Positions 1 to 5,719 of a stretch of 8,102 bases of DNA are shown here, in pieces. Where the stretch lies: assembly GCA_024227975.1 (NCBI GenBank), contig JAAETV010000279.1, positions 1 through 8,102 on the forward strand, read 5' to 3'. Below the pieces are notes generated by a model, which had not been told where the DNA came from, ran no database searches, and saw only the letters and a program-made list of their open reading frames with translations. Within the stretch, counting starts at the first letter, position 1; each line of letters begins with the position of its first letter. Made by a program: the position numbers and the translations under genes. The stretch is from Actinomycetes bacterium (GTDB taxonomy: Bacteria > Actinomycetota > Acidimicrobiia > Acidimicrobiales > SZUA-35).

Positions 1-2
1 CC

Positions 3-1112
3 CAACCCCGGGGCGAGACCATGTTGTACAGCTCGGGAACCACCGGCCAACCCAAGGGGATCAAGCGGCCTCTCAGCGGGCTCGAGATCGACGATCCGGC
101 CGGCATACCAGGGACGGCCATGCTCTTGACGATGCTGTTCTCCGTATCCGACGAGTCCGTCTACCTCTCGCCGGCTCCCCTCTACCACTCGGCCCCCCTC
201 GGCTTCACGGCCGGTGTCCAGAGCATGGGTGGCACGACCGTGATCATGGAGCATTTCGATCCGGCCTTGGCCCTCCGGTATATCGAGCAGTTCGAGATCA
301 CCCACTCCCAATGGGTCCCGACCATGTTCTCACGGATGCTGAAGCTCCCAGTCGAGGAGCGAACGGGAATCGACTTCAGCTCCCATCAGGTGGCCATCCA
401 CGCTGCCGCTCCTTGCCCGGTCGAGGTCAAGAAGCAGATGTTCGACCTATGGGGCCCCATCATCTTCGAGTACTACGCCGGTACCGAGGTGAATGGGTTC
501 GTGTTCTGTACCCCTGACGACTGGCTCAGCCATCCTGGAACCGTCGGCAAGTCGATTCTCGGCACCATCCACATCTGCGACGACGAGGGTAACGAGCTGC
601 CAAACGGCGAATCGGGGTCTATCTACTTCGAGCTGGAGGAGATGCCGTTCGAGTACCACAACGACCCCGAGAAGACCCGCGCCGCCCAACACCCGGAGCA
701 TCCGGCCTGGTCGACACTGGGTGATATCGGATATGTCGACGACGAGGGCTACCTCTACCTCACCGACCGCAAGGCATTCATGATCATCTCCGGCGGGATC
801 AACATCTACCCTCAAGAGATCGAGGACTGCCTCATCATGCATCCCAAGGTGGCAGACGTCGCCGTCTTTGGTGTCCCCAACTCTGACCTGGGCGAAGAGG
901 TCAAGGCGGTCGTCCAAGCCGAGAGCGGCATCGAACCATCAGACGAGCTCGGTCGTGAGCTGATGGCCTACGCCCAGGAGCACATCGCTCGCTACAAGGT
1001 TCCACGCACCATCGATTTCCGCCCCCAGCTGCCACGACTGCCGACGGGCAAGCTCTACAAGCGGATCCTGCGTGACGAGTATTGGGGCAATCACGACAGC
1101 CGTATTGTTTGA
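3..1112 (+). CDS. Acyl-CoA synthetase (AMP-binding, ANL superfamily), 5' truncated by window edge
   Basis: This enzyme activates a carboxylic acid with ATP to an acyl-adenylate and then to the acyl-CoA thioester. The frame is open to the left edge and the first visible ATG (21) lies inside the family P-loop, so the true start is upstream of the window. Visible motifs in order are: the phosphate-binding loop YSSGTTGQPKG (nt 27-59); the adenine/Mg motif YYAGTE (around 471-488); the STLGDIGYVDD stretch whose Asp binds ribose (codon 723-725); the hinge region TDRKAFMIISGG (about 762-797); INIYPQEIED; and the C-terminal LPTGKLYKR with the adenylation lysine (codon 1050-1052). All ANL core motifs after the P-loop are intact, so it should be active. 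About 370 codons are present; full family members are usually near 500-550. It is followed after 59 nt by a crotonase-family gene, consistent with a catabolic operon. Substrate class is not determinable; the general style is FadD-like. Confidence 0.93.
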   Translation, partial: QPRGETMLYSSGTTGQPKGIKRPLSGLEIDDPAGIPGTAMLLTMLFSVSDESVYLSPAPLYHSAPLGFTAGVQSMGGTTVIMEHFDPALALRYIEQFEITHSQWVPTMFSRMLKLPVEERTGIDFSSHQVAIHAAAPCPVEVKKQMFDLWGPIIFEYYAGTEVNGFVFCTPDDWLSHPGTVGKSILGTIHICDDEGNELPNGESGSIYFELEEMPFEYHNDPEKTRAAQHPEHPAWSTLGDIGYVDDEGYLYLTDRKAFMIISGGINIYPQEIEDCLIMHPKVADVAVFGVPNSDLGEEVKAVVQAESGIEPSDELGRELMAYAQEHIARYKVPRTIDFRPQLPRLPTGKLYKRILRDEYWGNHDSRIV

Positions 1113-1171
1113 GCGAGAGACTCTGGGCAGGCAGTCTGGAAAACCAACCAACAAGGTGAGGAGCTGGGTCA

Positions 1172-1960
1172 ATGGATCTGACAACGATCGACTATGAGGT
1201 TCGTGATGGGGTGGCTCATGTCCGCTTTGCCCGACCGGAAGGAGCCAACGCAGTCAACCCCACCTTCTCCCGTGACCTGCGGGCTGTCATGCTCGAGATC
1301 GAGTGGGACGACGAGGTGAAGGCAGTCTCGGTCACGGCCGAGGGCAAGGTCTTCTGCGCCGGCGGCGATCTGAAGGAGTTCCATGCCGCCGGTGACGGTC
1401 TACCCAAGCTGGCCAGCGGCATGTTGACCGACTTCCACGGCGGAATCTACAAGATGAACCGGATATCCAAGCCTTTCGTGGCCGGGGTCAATGGCGCCGC
1501 CGGTGGGGCCGGCCTGTCGATTGTCAGTGCTTTCGACCTGGTGGTCGCCGGTGAGTCGGCCAAGTTCACCATGGCCTACACCCGAGCTGGGGTCACCCCC
1601 GACGGGACCTCGACCTACTTCGTGGCCCGCCATATCGGAGTCCGCCGGATGCTGGACTTGACCCTCACCAACCGTGTTCTGTCCGCCACCGAGGCAGAGT
1701 CATGGGGCCTCGTCAACCGGGTGGTGCCCGATGCCGAGGTCGACGAAGCGGCCGCCGAGCTGGCCCAACAACTGGCCGACGGGCCGGCCTGGGCTCTCGG
1801 ACACGCCAAGCAGATCGTCTACGCCGGCTTCGACAGCCCCCTCGAAGAGGCAGGTGAGCTCGAAGGGGTGACGATCACGGAGGCCATGGGCACCCACGAT
1901 GGCCGTGAGGGCATCGCCGCCTTCGTCGAGAAGCGATCACCGGACTTCACCGGCAACTGA
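1172..1960 (+). CDS. Enoyl-CoA hydratase/isomerase (crotonase) family protein, atypical active site
   Basis: A 262-residue crotonase-fold protein, the usual family length. The first oxyanion-hole element is seen as KVFCAGGDLKEF (residues 59-70) and the second as NGAAGGAGLS (107-116). By motif alignment with classical enoyl-CoA hydratase, the first catalytic glutamate position is Leu115 and the second is Tyr136, so neither hydratase Glu is present. Asp144 in AGVTPDG occupies the position used by PaaG-type isomerases, dienoyl-CoA isomerase and 4-chlorobenzoyl-CoA dehalogenase. An isomerase-type or other crotonase reaction is therefore more likely than simple hydration; this is inference. The start is supported by a strong Shine-Dalgarno GAGGAG at 1158-1163, 8 nt before the ATG. 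It lies 59 nt after the acyl-CoA synthetase and 15 nt before the nitroreductase, probably in the same transcript. Family assignment is secure; the exact reaction is not. Confidence 0.92.
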   Translation: MDLTTIDYEVRDGVAHVRFARPEGANAVNPTFSRDLRAVMLEIEWDDEVKAVSVTAEGKVFCAGGDLKEFHAAGDGLPKLASGMLTDFHGGIYKMNRISKPFVAGVNGAAGGAGLSIVSAFDLVVAGESAKFTMAYTRAGVTPDGTSTYFVARHIGVRRMLDLTLTNRVLSATEAESWGLVNRVVPDAEVDEAAAELAQQLADGPAWALGHAKQIVYAGFDSPLEEAGELEGVTITEAMGTHDGREGIAAFVEKRSPDFTGN

Positions 1961-1975
1961 GCAGGGAAGACCCTC

Positions 1976-2641
1976 ATGGAACTACACGACGTCATGCGGA
2001 CAACGTTCTCGTGTCGGGAATGGACCGACGAGCCGGTAGACGACCGGACCCTGTACCGGATCCTCGACGTGGCCCGTTTCGCTCCCAACGGTGGGAACCG
2101 TCAAGGATGGCACGTCACCGTCGTCAAGGATCGAGCGATTCGTGAGCAGTTCATACCCCTGATCATGCCCCACACCTCGGTCTATCTGGCTCAGGTCGGT
2201 GCCGGAGAGGCTCCGTGGAACACCATCGACGCGACCTCAGTCGATGTCGATGCCGCCCGGGCCAACCCCCGTCCGTTCCCCGGGGTCGATGCGATGCTCG
2301 ATGCCCCCGTCGTATTGGTGATCACCGTCGACCTGGCCGTCGTTGCCAGTTTCGACAAGGACCTGGCCCGGATCGGGGTGATCAGTGGGGCCTCGATCTA
2401 TCCGTTCGTGTGGAATGCCCTATTGGCTGCCCGCAACGAGGGTTTGGGCGGTGTGCTCACCACCTACCTGGCGCCTGAAGAAGCCAAGGTCCAGGCGTTG
2501 CTGAACATCCCGCCGAGCCATGCGGTGGCGGCGATGATCCCAATTGGTCACCCGGTGAAACAGCTGACCAAGCTTCGGCGACTGGAGGTAGAGGAGTTCA
2601 CAACCGTCGACCGGTTCGACGGCGAGGCCTTCGCCCCGTGA
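1976..2641 (+). CDS. Nitroreductase-family FMN oxidoreductase
   Basis: A 221-residue protein of the nitroreductase fold, typically an FMN-dependent homodimer using NAD(P)H. The N-terminal helix with Arg14 in SCREW (12-16) corresponds to the FMN-phosphate-binding arginine region. FAPNGGNRQGWHV (36-48) matches the family APS-x-N-x-Q-PW element that contacts the flavin. NEGLGGVLTTYL lies near residues 154-165 and the late IPIGHPVKQ segment (about 192-200) matches the family G-(Y/H)-P motif. The substrate is unknown: the family includes nitro, quinone and enone reductases, flavin-destructing enzymes and dehalogenases. In this operon a reductive step on an acyl-CoA-derived intermediate or an unsaturated ketone is a reasonable guess, no more. 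The start is supported by AGGGAAG at 1963-1969, 6 nt before the ATG. It ends 7 nt from the convergent amidase gene. Confidence 0.9.
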   Translation: MELHDVMRTTFSCREWTDEPVDDRTLYRILDVARFAPNGGNRQGWHVTVVKDRAIREQFIPLIMPHTSVYLAQVGAGEAPWNTIDATSVDVDAARANPRPFPGVDAMLDAPVVLVITVDLAVVASFDKDLARIGVISGASIYPFVWNALLAARNEGLGGVLTTYLAPEEAKVQALLNIPPSHAVAAMIPIGHPVKQLTKLRRLEVEEFTTVDRFDGEAFAP

Positions 2642-2648
2642 GCTAGCG

Positions 2649-4082
2649 TCAGCCGGCAAACACCGCGGGGTGGCGATCGGCCCAGGGCACGGCTTGCTCG
2701 AGCTGAGCGGCCAACCGGATGAGGAGGTCTTCGCGGCCCATACCAGCCACGAATTGGATTCCGATGGGGAGACCTTCGGCCGTCTGGTAGAGGGGAAGTG
2801 AGATAGCTGGGTTGCCGGTGACGTTGAAGGGGAGGGTGAAGACCCCGATCCGGCCATAGGTGCGACCGATCTTCCACGGCTCGACCTCGGGTGGTTCGAG
2901 CTCTTCGGTCGTGAGCGGGGGGCAGCCCGCCGTCGGGGTCACCAGGATGTCGTAGGGTTCGAGCCACTCGACCACTGTCCGGGCCCAGGCTTGTTGGGCT
3001 TCGCTGGCGGCAGCCCAGTCGGTGGCCAAGACCGATTTGCCCCGCTCGGCCGCGGTCCAGTTGTAGGGCTCGACTTCGTCCTCGGTCAGGGGTCGGCCCG
3101 CCATCTCGCCAAGGGCCTGCACCCGGCGAGCCAGCCCCGCCATCCAGAGGCGGCCATTGACCGAGCTGTCTCCCCCCAACACGACCTCGTCGCTGACCGG
3201 GCTGACGTGATGCCCCATCGATTCCAGAACCCGGGCCGCCGAGTCGACGGCGTCGATACAGGCCTGGTCAACCTGGTAGCGACCGGCGCTGGTCAACAAC
3301 GCAACCTTCAATGGGCCTGGTTCGTGCCCAAGCTCCTTGGCATAGGGCCCGGCCGGCGGTGCCACTGCGTAAAGATCAGCGGCTGTCGCTCCCTGGACGG
3401 CGTCGAGGAGACGGGCCGTGTCGCGAACCGACCGGCTCACAACCAGCTCAGAGGTGAGGCGGGAGATGTTGTCGGGGTTGGCCACCCGACCCCGGGTCGT
3501 CTTCAACCCGACCAGGCCACACCAGGCGGCCGGGAGCCGGGTCGAACCGCCCCCATCATTAGCGTGGGCGATGGCGACCATGCCGGAGGCAACGGCGGCC
3601 GCTGAGCCACCACTCGAACCGGCGGGGGAGCGGGTCAGGTCCCAGGGATTGTTGGTCGGGCCGCAACTCATGGGCTGGGTGGTCGGGGTCGAGCCAAGCT
3701 CGGGAAGGTTCGTCTTGCCCAGGGTGACGAGCCCGGCCTGGCGGAAGCGGGAACCGAGCATGGTGTCGCCCTTGCTCTGGTGGTTGAGTTTCTTCAACGC
3801 CTGGTTGCCCAGCCAGTACGGGAGTCCAGCCTGGGTGGCCCCGATGTCCTTGATCAGGAACGGGACGCCGGCAAAGGGCCTCGCCGACCCCGGCTGAGCG
3901 ACCGCGGCCGCGGCCGCGGCTCGGGCCCGATCGAAGTCCTCATGGATGACGGCGTTGATGGTCGGATTCAGGGCCTCGATGTTGGCGATGGCGGCCTCCA
4001 CCAGCTCAACAGCCGAAACCGAGCCCCCAGCCACCAGCTCAGCTTGGGCGGTTGCATCGAGACGGGCCAGATCCTTGGTCAT
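2649..4082 (-). CDS. Amidase-signature family hydrolase, NylA-like
   Basis: A 477-residue serine hydrolase of the amidase-signature family, which cleaves C-N amide bonds. The catalytic Ser-cisSer-Lys triad is complete by motif: Lys78 in FLIKDI, cis-Ser156 in AGSSGGSAA and nucleophile Ser180 in NDGGGSTRLP. The signature region runs from about residue 150 to 200 and ends in GLVGLKTTRGR. The N-terminus (DATAQAELV, then ALNPTINAVI) and the C-terminus (GREDLLIRLAAQLE, then PWADRHP) closely resemble 6-aminohexanoate-cyclic-dimer hydrolase (NylA). Lys-to-cisSer (78) and cisSer-to-Ser (24) spacings match those I recall for that enzyme. The physiological substrate is unknown and is probably a natural amide or lactam; NylA-like annotations are common for this subfamily. 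There is no signal peptide, so it is cytoplasmic. The ATG at 4082 follows the Nudix gene by 42 nt on the same strand, so co-transcription is likely. Confidence 0.92.
   Translation of the reverse strand: MTKDLARLDATAQAELVAGGSVSAVELVEAAIANIEALNPTINAVIHEDFDRARAAAAAAVAQPGSARPFAGVPFLIKDIGATQAGLPYWLGNQALKKLNHQSKGDTMLGSRFRQAGLVTLGKTNLPELGSTPTTQPMSCGPTNNPWDLTRSPAGSSGGSAAAVASGMVAIAHANDGGGSTRLPAAWCGLVGLKTTRGRVANPDNISRLTSELVVSRSVRDTARLLDAVQGATAADLYAVAPPAGPYAKELGHEPGPLKVALLTSAGRYQVDQACIDAVDSAARVLESMGHHVSPVSDEVVLGGDSSVNGRLWMAGLARRVQALGEMAGRPLTEDEVEPYNWTAAERGKSVLATDWAAASEAQQAWARTVVEWLEPYDILVTPTAGCPPLTTEELEPPEVEPWKIGRTYGRIGVFTLPFNVTGNPAISLPLYQTAEGLPIGIQFVAGMGREDLLIRLAAQLEQAVPWADRHPAVFAG
3902..3919. repeat. 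Three tandem CCGCGG units inside the amidase gene
   Basis: Three head-to-tail copies of CCGCGG form an 18-nt perfect palindrome containing two overlapping NotI-type octamers. It lies in the codons for the alanine run at about residues 54-60 of the amidase, a helical linker ahead of the catalytic core. Such runs are prone to slippage, but the multiple-of-three unit keeps the frame. Confidence 0.8.
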
Positions 4083-4088
4083 GGGTCG

Positions 4089-4094
4089 ACCCTA
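4089..4094 (-). promoter_or_regulatory. Possible -10 box or Shine-Dalgarno (TAGGGT) of the amidase gene
   Basis: On the minus strand TAGGGT lies 6 nt before the amidase ATG. It fits TAnnnT, but it also contains AGGG, 7 nt from the start, which could be a weak Shine-Dalgarno. The two readings cannot be separated from sequence alone. As a promoter it would allow the amidase to be expressed apart from the Nudix gene. Confidence 0.3.
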
Positions 4095-4124
4095 GTAGTC
4101 ACCCTTCCTCGGGTGAAAAGCCAA

Positions 4125-4835
4125 TCAGTAGCGAGAGCCCGGAGGGTCGATCTCATTGATGTAGCGATATCCGACGGGCAGCATGTGCATCCGATGACGG
4201 GGACCGGTTGCGGCCAGATCTCCCGACTCGTAGGCCGGGTCATCCTGGTAGATGGAGAAGGTCTCGTCTCCGCTGCGTACGAGGCGGGGCAGGAACACCT
4301 CATTGGATCGGGCTGCTACCCAGTCCAGGGCATCGACCACGGTGGTCAGAGGGCGTATTCGTAGGAGGCTGACATAGGTGGGTCCGGCCAGCATGATCTC
4401 ACCAGCCTCACACCCCCCAATGGCGTCGTCGATGGTATGCCACTCGAAGGCCCGTATCTCTCCATCATCGATCACGACCTCCCCCTCGGGGGCGGCAACA
4501 GCAAAGAACCAGGTTGCGAAACGACGGTTCCGACCGAGGGGCGTCGTCCAGTGGGACAGGGGGACGAGTCCACCGTGGTCGATCTCCAGCCCGGCTTCCT
4601 CCTTTGCCTCGCGGACAGCAGCAAGGCGGGCCGCGGCCAGGTCGTCGGGAGCACCATCGAGCTCGTGGAGATCGACCCGTCCTCCGGGAAACACCCACGA
4701 TCCACCGTGGAAGGCCAGATTGGTGTCTCGCCGCAAGACGAGTACCTCGAGGCCCCGGCCTCCGTCTCGCAAGGGGATGACGGTAGCGGCGGGCTTGATC
4801 GGCACTGCCCCGGGGTCGACTGGATCGATGGTCAC
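4125..4835 (-). CDS. Nudix hydrolase, NUDT19-like (putative CoA/acyl-CoA diphosphatase)
   Basis: A 236-residue Nudix protein. The Nudix box begins at Gly52 and Glu58 (GRVDLHE) and ends with the catalytic metal-binding REAKEEAGL (75-83). Sixteen residues separate Glu58 from Arg75, against seven in the canonical box, so there is an insertion of about nine residues. An interrupted box and a long C-terminal extension (about residues 145-236) recall the NUDT19/RP2p group, whose characterised members hydrolyse CoA and acyl-CoA to 3',5'-ADP and (acyl-)phosphopantetheine. Function is inferred from this likeness and from the CoA-centred neighbours. Translation starts at GTG; the upstream frame closes at a TAG three codons before it (4845-4847), so the start is tightly fixed. 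No convincing Shine-Dalgarno is present. It probably heads a two-gene transcript with the amidase and is divergent from the SDR gene. Confidence 0.88.
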   Translation of the reverse strand: MTIDPVDPGAVPIKPAATVIPLRDGGRGLEVLVLRRDTNLAFHGGSWVFPGGRVDLHELDGAPDDLAAARLAAVREAKEEAGLEIDHGGLVPLSHWTTPLGRNRRFATWFFAVAAPEGEVVIDDGEIRAFEWHTIDDAIGGCEAGEIMLAGPTYVSLLRIRPLTTVVDALDWVAARSNEVFLPRLVRSGDETFSIYQDDPAYESGDLAATGPRHRMHMLPVGYRYINEIDPPGSRY

Positions 4836-4841
4836 CAGTCC

Positions 4842-4847
4842 AGACTA
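4842..4847 (-). promoter_or_regulatory. Putative -10 box (TAGTCT) of a leaderless Nudix transcript
   Basis: On the minus strand TAGTCT lies 6 nt upstream of the GTG start codon at 4835. Its TAG is also an in-frame stop, so the coding sequence cannot extend through it. This fixes the start just downstream and leaves no room for a conventional ribosome-binding site. Confidence 0.5.
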
Positions 4848-4879
4848 CGAAGACGATCACCAAGCTGGGTAGTCGACGG

Positions 4880-4894
4880 GCGCCTGAAGGGCGC
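4880..4894. repeat. Short perfect inverted repeat in the divergent promoter region
   Basis: GCGCC (4880-4884) and GGCGC (4890-4894) form a perfect 5-bp stem around a 5-nt loop, TGAAG. It lies just upstream of the putative SDR -10 box, where a repressor operator would be placed. It is short and GC-rich, so chance is a real possibility. Confidence 0.3.
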
Positions 4895-4900
4895 GGCCAG

Positions 4901-4906
4901 TATCTT
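4901..4906 (+). promoter_or_regulatory. Putative -10 box (TATCTT) of a leaderless SDR transcript
   Basis: TATCTT fits the actinobacterial TAnnnT -10 consensus. Its end is 7 nt before the SDR ATG (4914), so transcription would begin at or next to the start codon. No Shine-Dalgarno lies in the 15 nt before that ATG, which agrees with leaderless translation. No -35 element is obvious. Confidence 0.5.
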
Positions 4907-4913
4907 GCGTCGG

Positions 4914-5699
4914 ATGTTCGAACTCACTGACAAGATCGCCGTCGTGACCGGGGCCACCAGGGGGATCGGCGAGGCCAGCGCCCGGGCTCTCGACCGTCAC
5001 GGGGCTCGGGTGGTGCTCACCGGGCGCACCGTGTCCGACCTGGAGCGGGTAGCAGCCGAACTGGAAAACGACCCGATCATGATCCCGGCCGACCTGGCCC
5101 AGCCCCGCTCAGGAACGGCGCTGGCCGAATCAATCCTGGCCAAGGTCGGCAAGGTCGACATCCTGGTCAACAACGCCGGCATTCCGATGCGCCGCACCCC
5201 CGAACAGCTGACTGAGGACGATGTCGACCTGGTCTTCTCCATCAATGTCCGCTCACTGTTGATGCTCAGCATCGGCCTTGCCCCTTCCATGATCGCCAGC
5301 GGCGGAGGCTCGATCATCAATATCTCGTCGGTTGCCAGCCTGGCCGGACCTATGGGGAGGGTGGCCTACGCCGGGACCAAGGGAGCCGTCGACGCCATGA
5401 CCCGAGCTCTGGCCGCCGACTGGGGCCCTGACGGGATCAGAGTGAACTCCATCGCCCCCGGCATCATCACCACCGCCATCTGGGAAGAGAGTCGTAATAC
5501 CGTCCCCGGCCTCATCGAGGAATTGGCGGGAAGGGTGGCCCTGAAGCGCTGGGGGAATAGTGATGACATCGCCGATGTCGTCGTCTTCTTCGCCTCCGAT
5601 GCCTCCCGCTATGTGACAGGGGAAACGATCGCAGTGGATGGTGGCATGGCCTTCGTGTCCGCATCGGGGAACCCAGTGAAGCTCCCCGAGCTGACCTGA
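4914..5699 (+). CDS. Short-chain dehydrogenase/reductase (classical SDR)
   Basis: A 261-residue classical SDR that interconverts a hydroxyl and a carbonyl with NAD(P)H. The cofactor motif TGATRGIG is at residues 12-19, NNAG at 86-89, the structural Asn at 111, and the catalytic Ser139, Tyr152 and Lys156 (YAGTK) are all present. The PG motif after the active site (IAPGIITT, 180-187) and the C-terminal GETIAVDGG are typical. Arg38 after the second beta strand hints at NADP(H) preference. The family is FabG-like; in a CoA-catabolic setting a beta-hydroxyacyl-CoA or side-chain alcohol substrate is plausible but unproven. The frame is open for 159 codons upstream, but that part is antisense to the Nudix gene and lacks SDR character, so the ATG at 4914, which puts the Rossmann motif at the normal distance, is chosen. 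There is no Shine-Dalgarno; a TATCTT at 4901-4906 suggests a leaderless transcript. Confidence 0.93.
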   Translation: MFELTDKIAVVTGATRGIGEASARALDRHGARVVLTGRTVSDLERVAAELENDPIMIPADLAQPRSGTALAESILAKVGKVDILVNNAGIPMRRTPEQLTEDDVDLVFSINVRSLLMLSIGLAPSMIASGGGSIINISSVASLAGPMGRVAYAGTKGAVDAMTRALAADWGPDGIRVNSIAPGIITTAIWEESRNTVPGLIEELAGRVALKRWGNSDDIADVVVFFASDASRYVTGETIAVDGGMAFVSASGNPVKLPELT

Positions 5700-5719
5700 A
5701 GTTCTTCTCTAGGGCCAAG

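Larger units (their letters stand above)
4836..4913. promoter_or_regulatory. Divergent promoter region between Nudix and SDR genes
   Basis: These 78 nt separate two divergently transcribed genes and must hold the promoter for at least one of them. On the + strand TATCTT (4901-4906) precedes the SDR ATG by 7 nt. On the - strand TAGTCT (4847-4842) precedes the Nudix GTG by 6 nt. Neither has a recognisable TTGACA-like -35 at 16-18 nt. A short perfect inverted repeat lies at 4880-4894, between the two putative -10 boxes. The arrangement is seen directly; promoter function is inferred. Confidence 0.6.

Noticed and set aside
447..917. 156-codon minus-strand open frame opposite the acyl-CoA synthetase
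   Set aside because: A shadow of a conserved gene in GC-rich DNA: no recognisable domain, low-complexity composition and fully contained within the real gene.
1118..1137. Inverted repeat AGACT/AGTCT in the gap after the acyl-CoA synthetase, considered as a terminator
   Set aside because: Only a 5-bp stem with a 10-nt loop and no T-run; the next gene has a strong Shine-Dalgarno and probably belongs to the same transcript.
2991..4364. Plus-strand open frames of 159-204 codons across the amidase and Nudix genes
   Set aside because: The minus strand carries complete catalytic motifs for both families; the plus frames have Gly/Pro/Arg-rich composition and no domain.
4437..4913. N-terminal extension of the SDR reading frame (159 extra codons)
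   Set aside because: It is antisense to the Nudix coding region, has no SDR-like content, and the Rossmann motif begins at the normal distance from ATG 4914.
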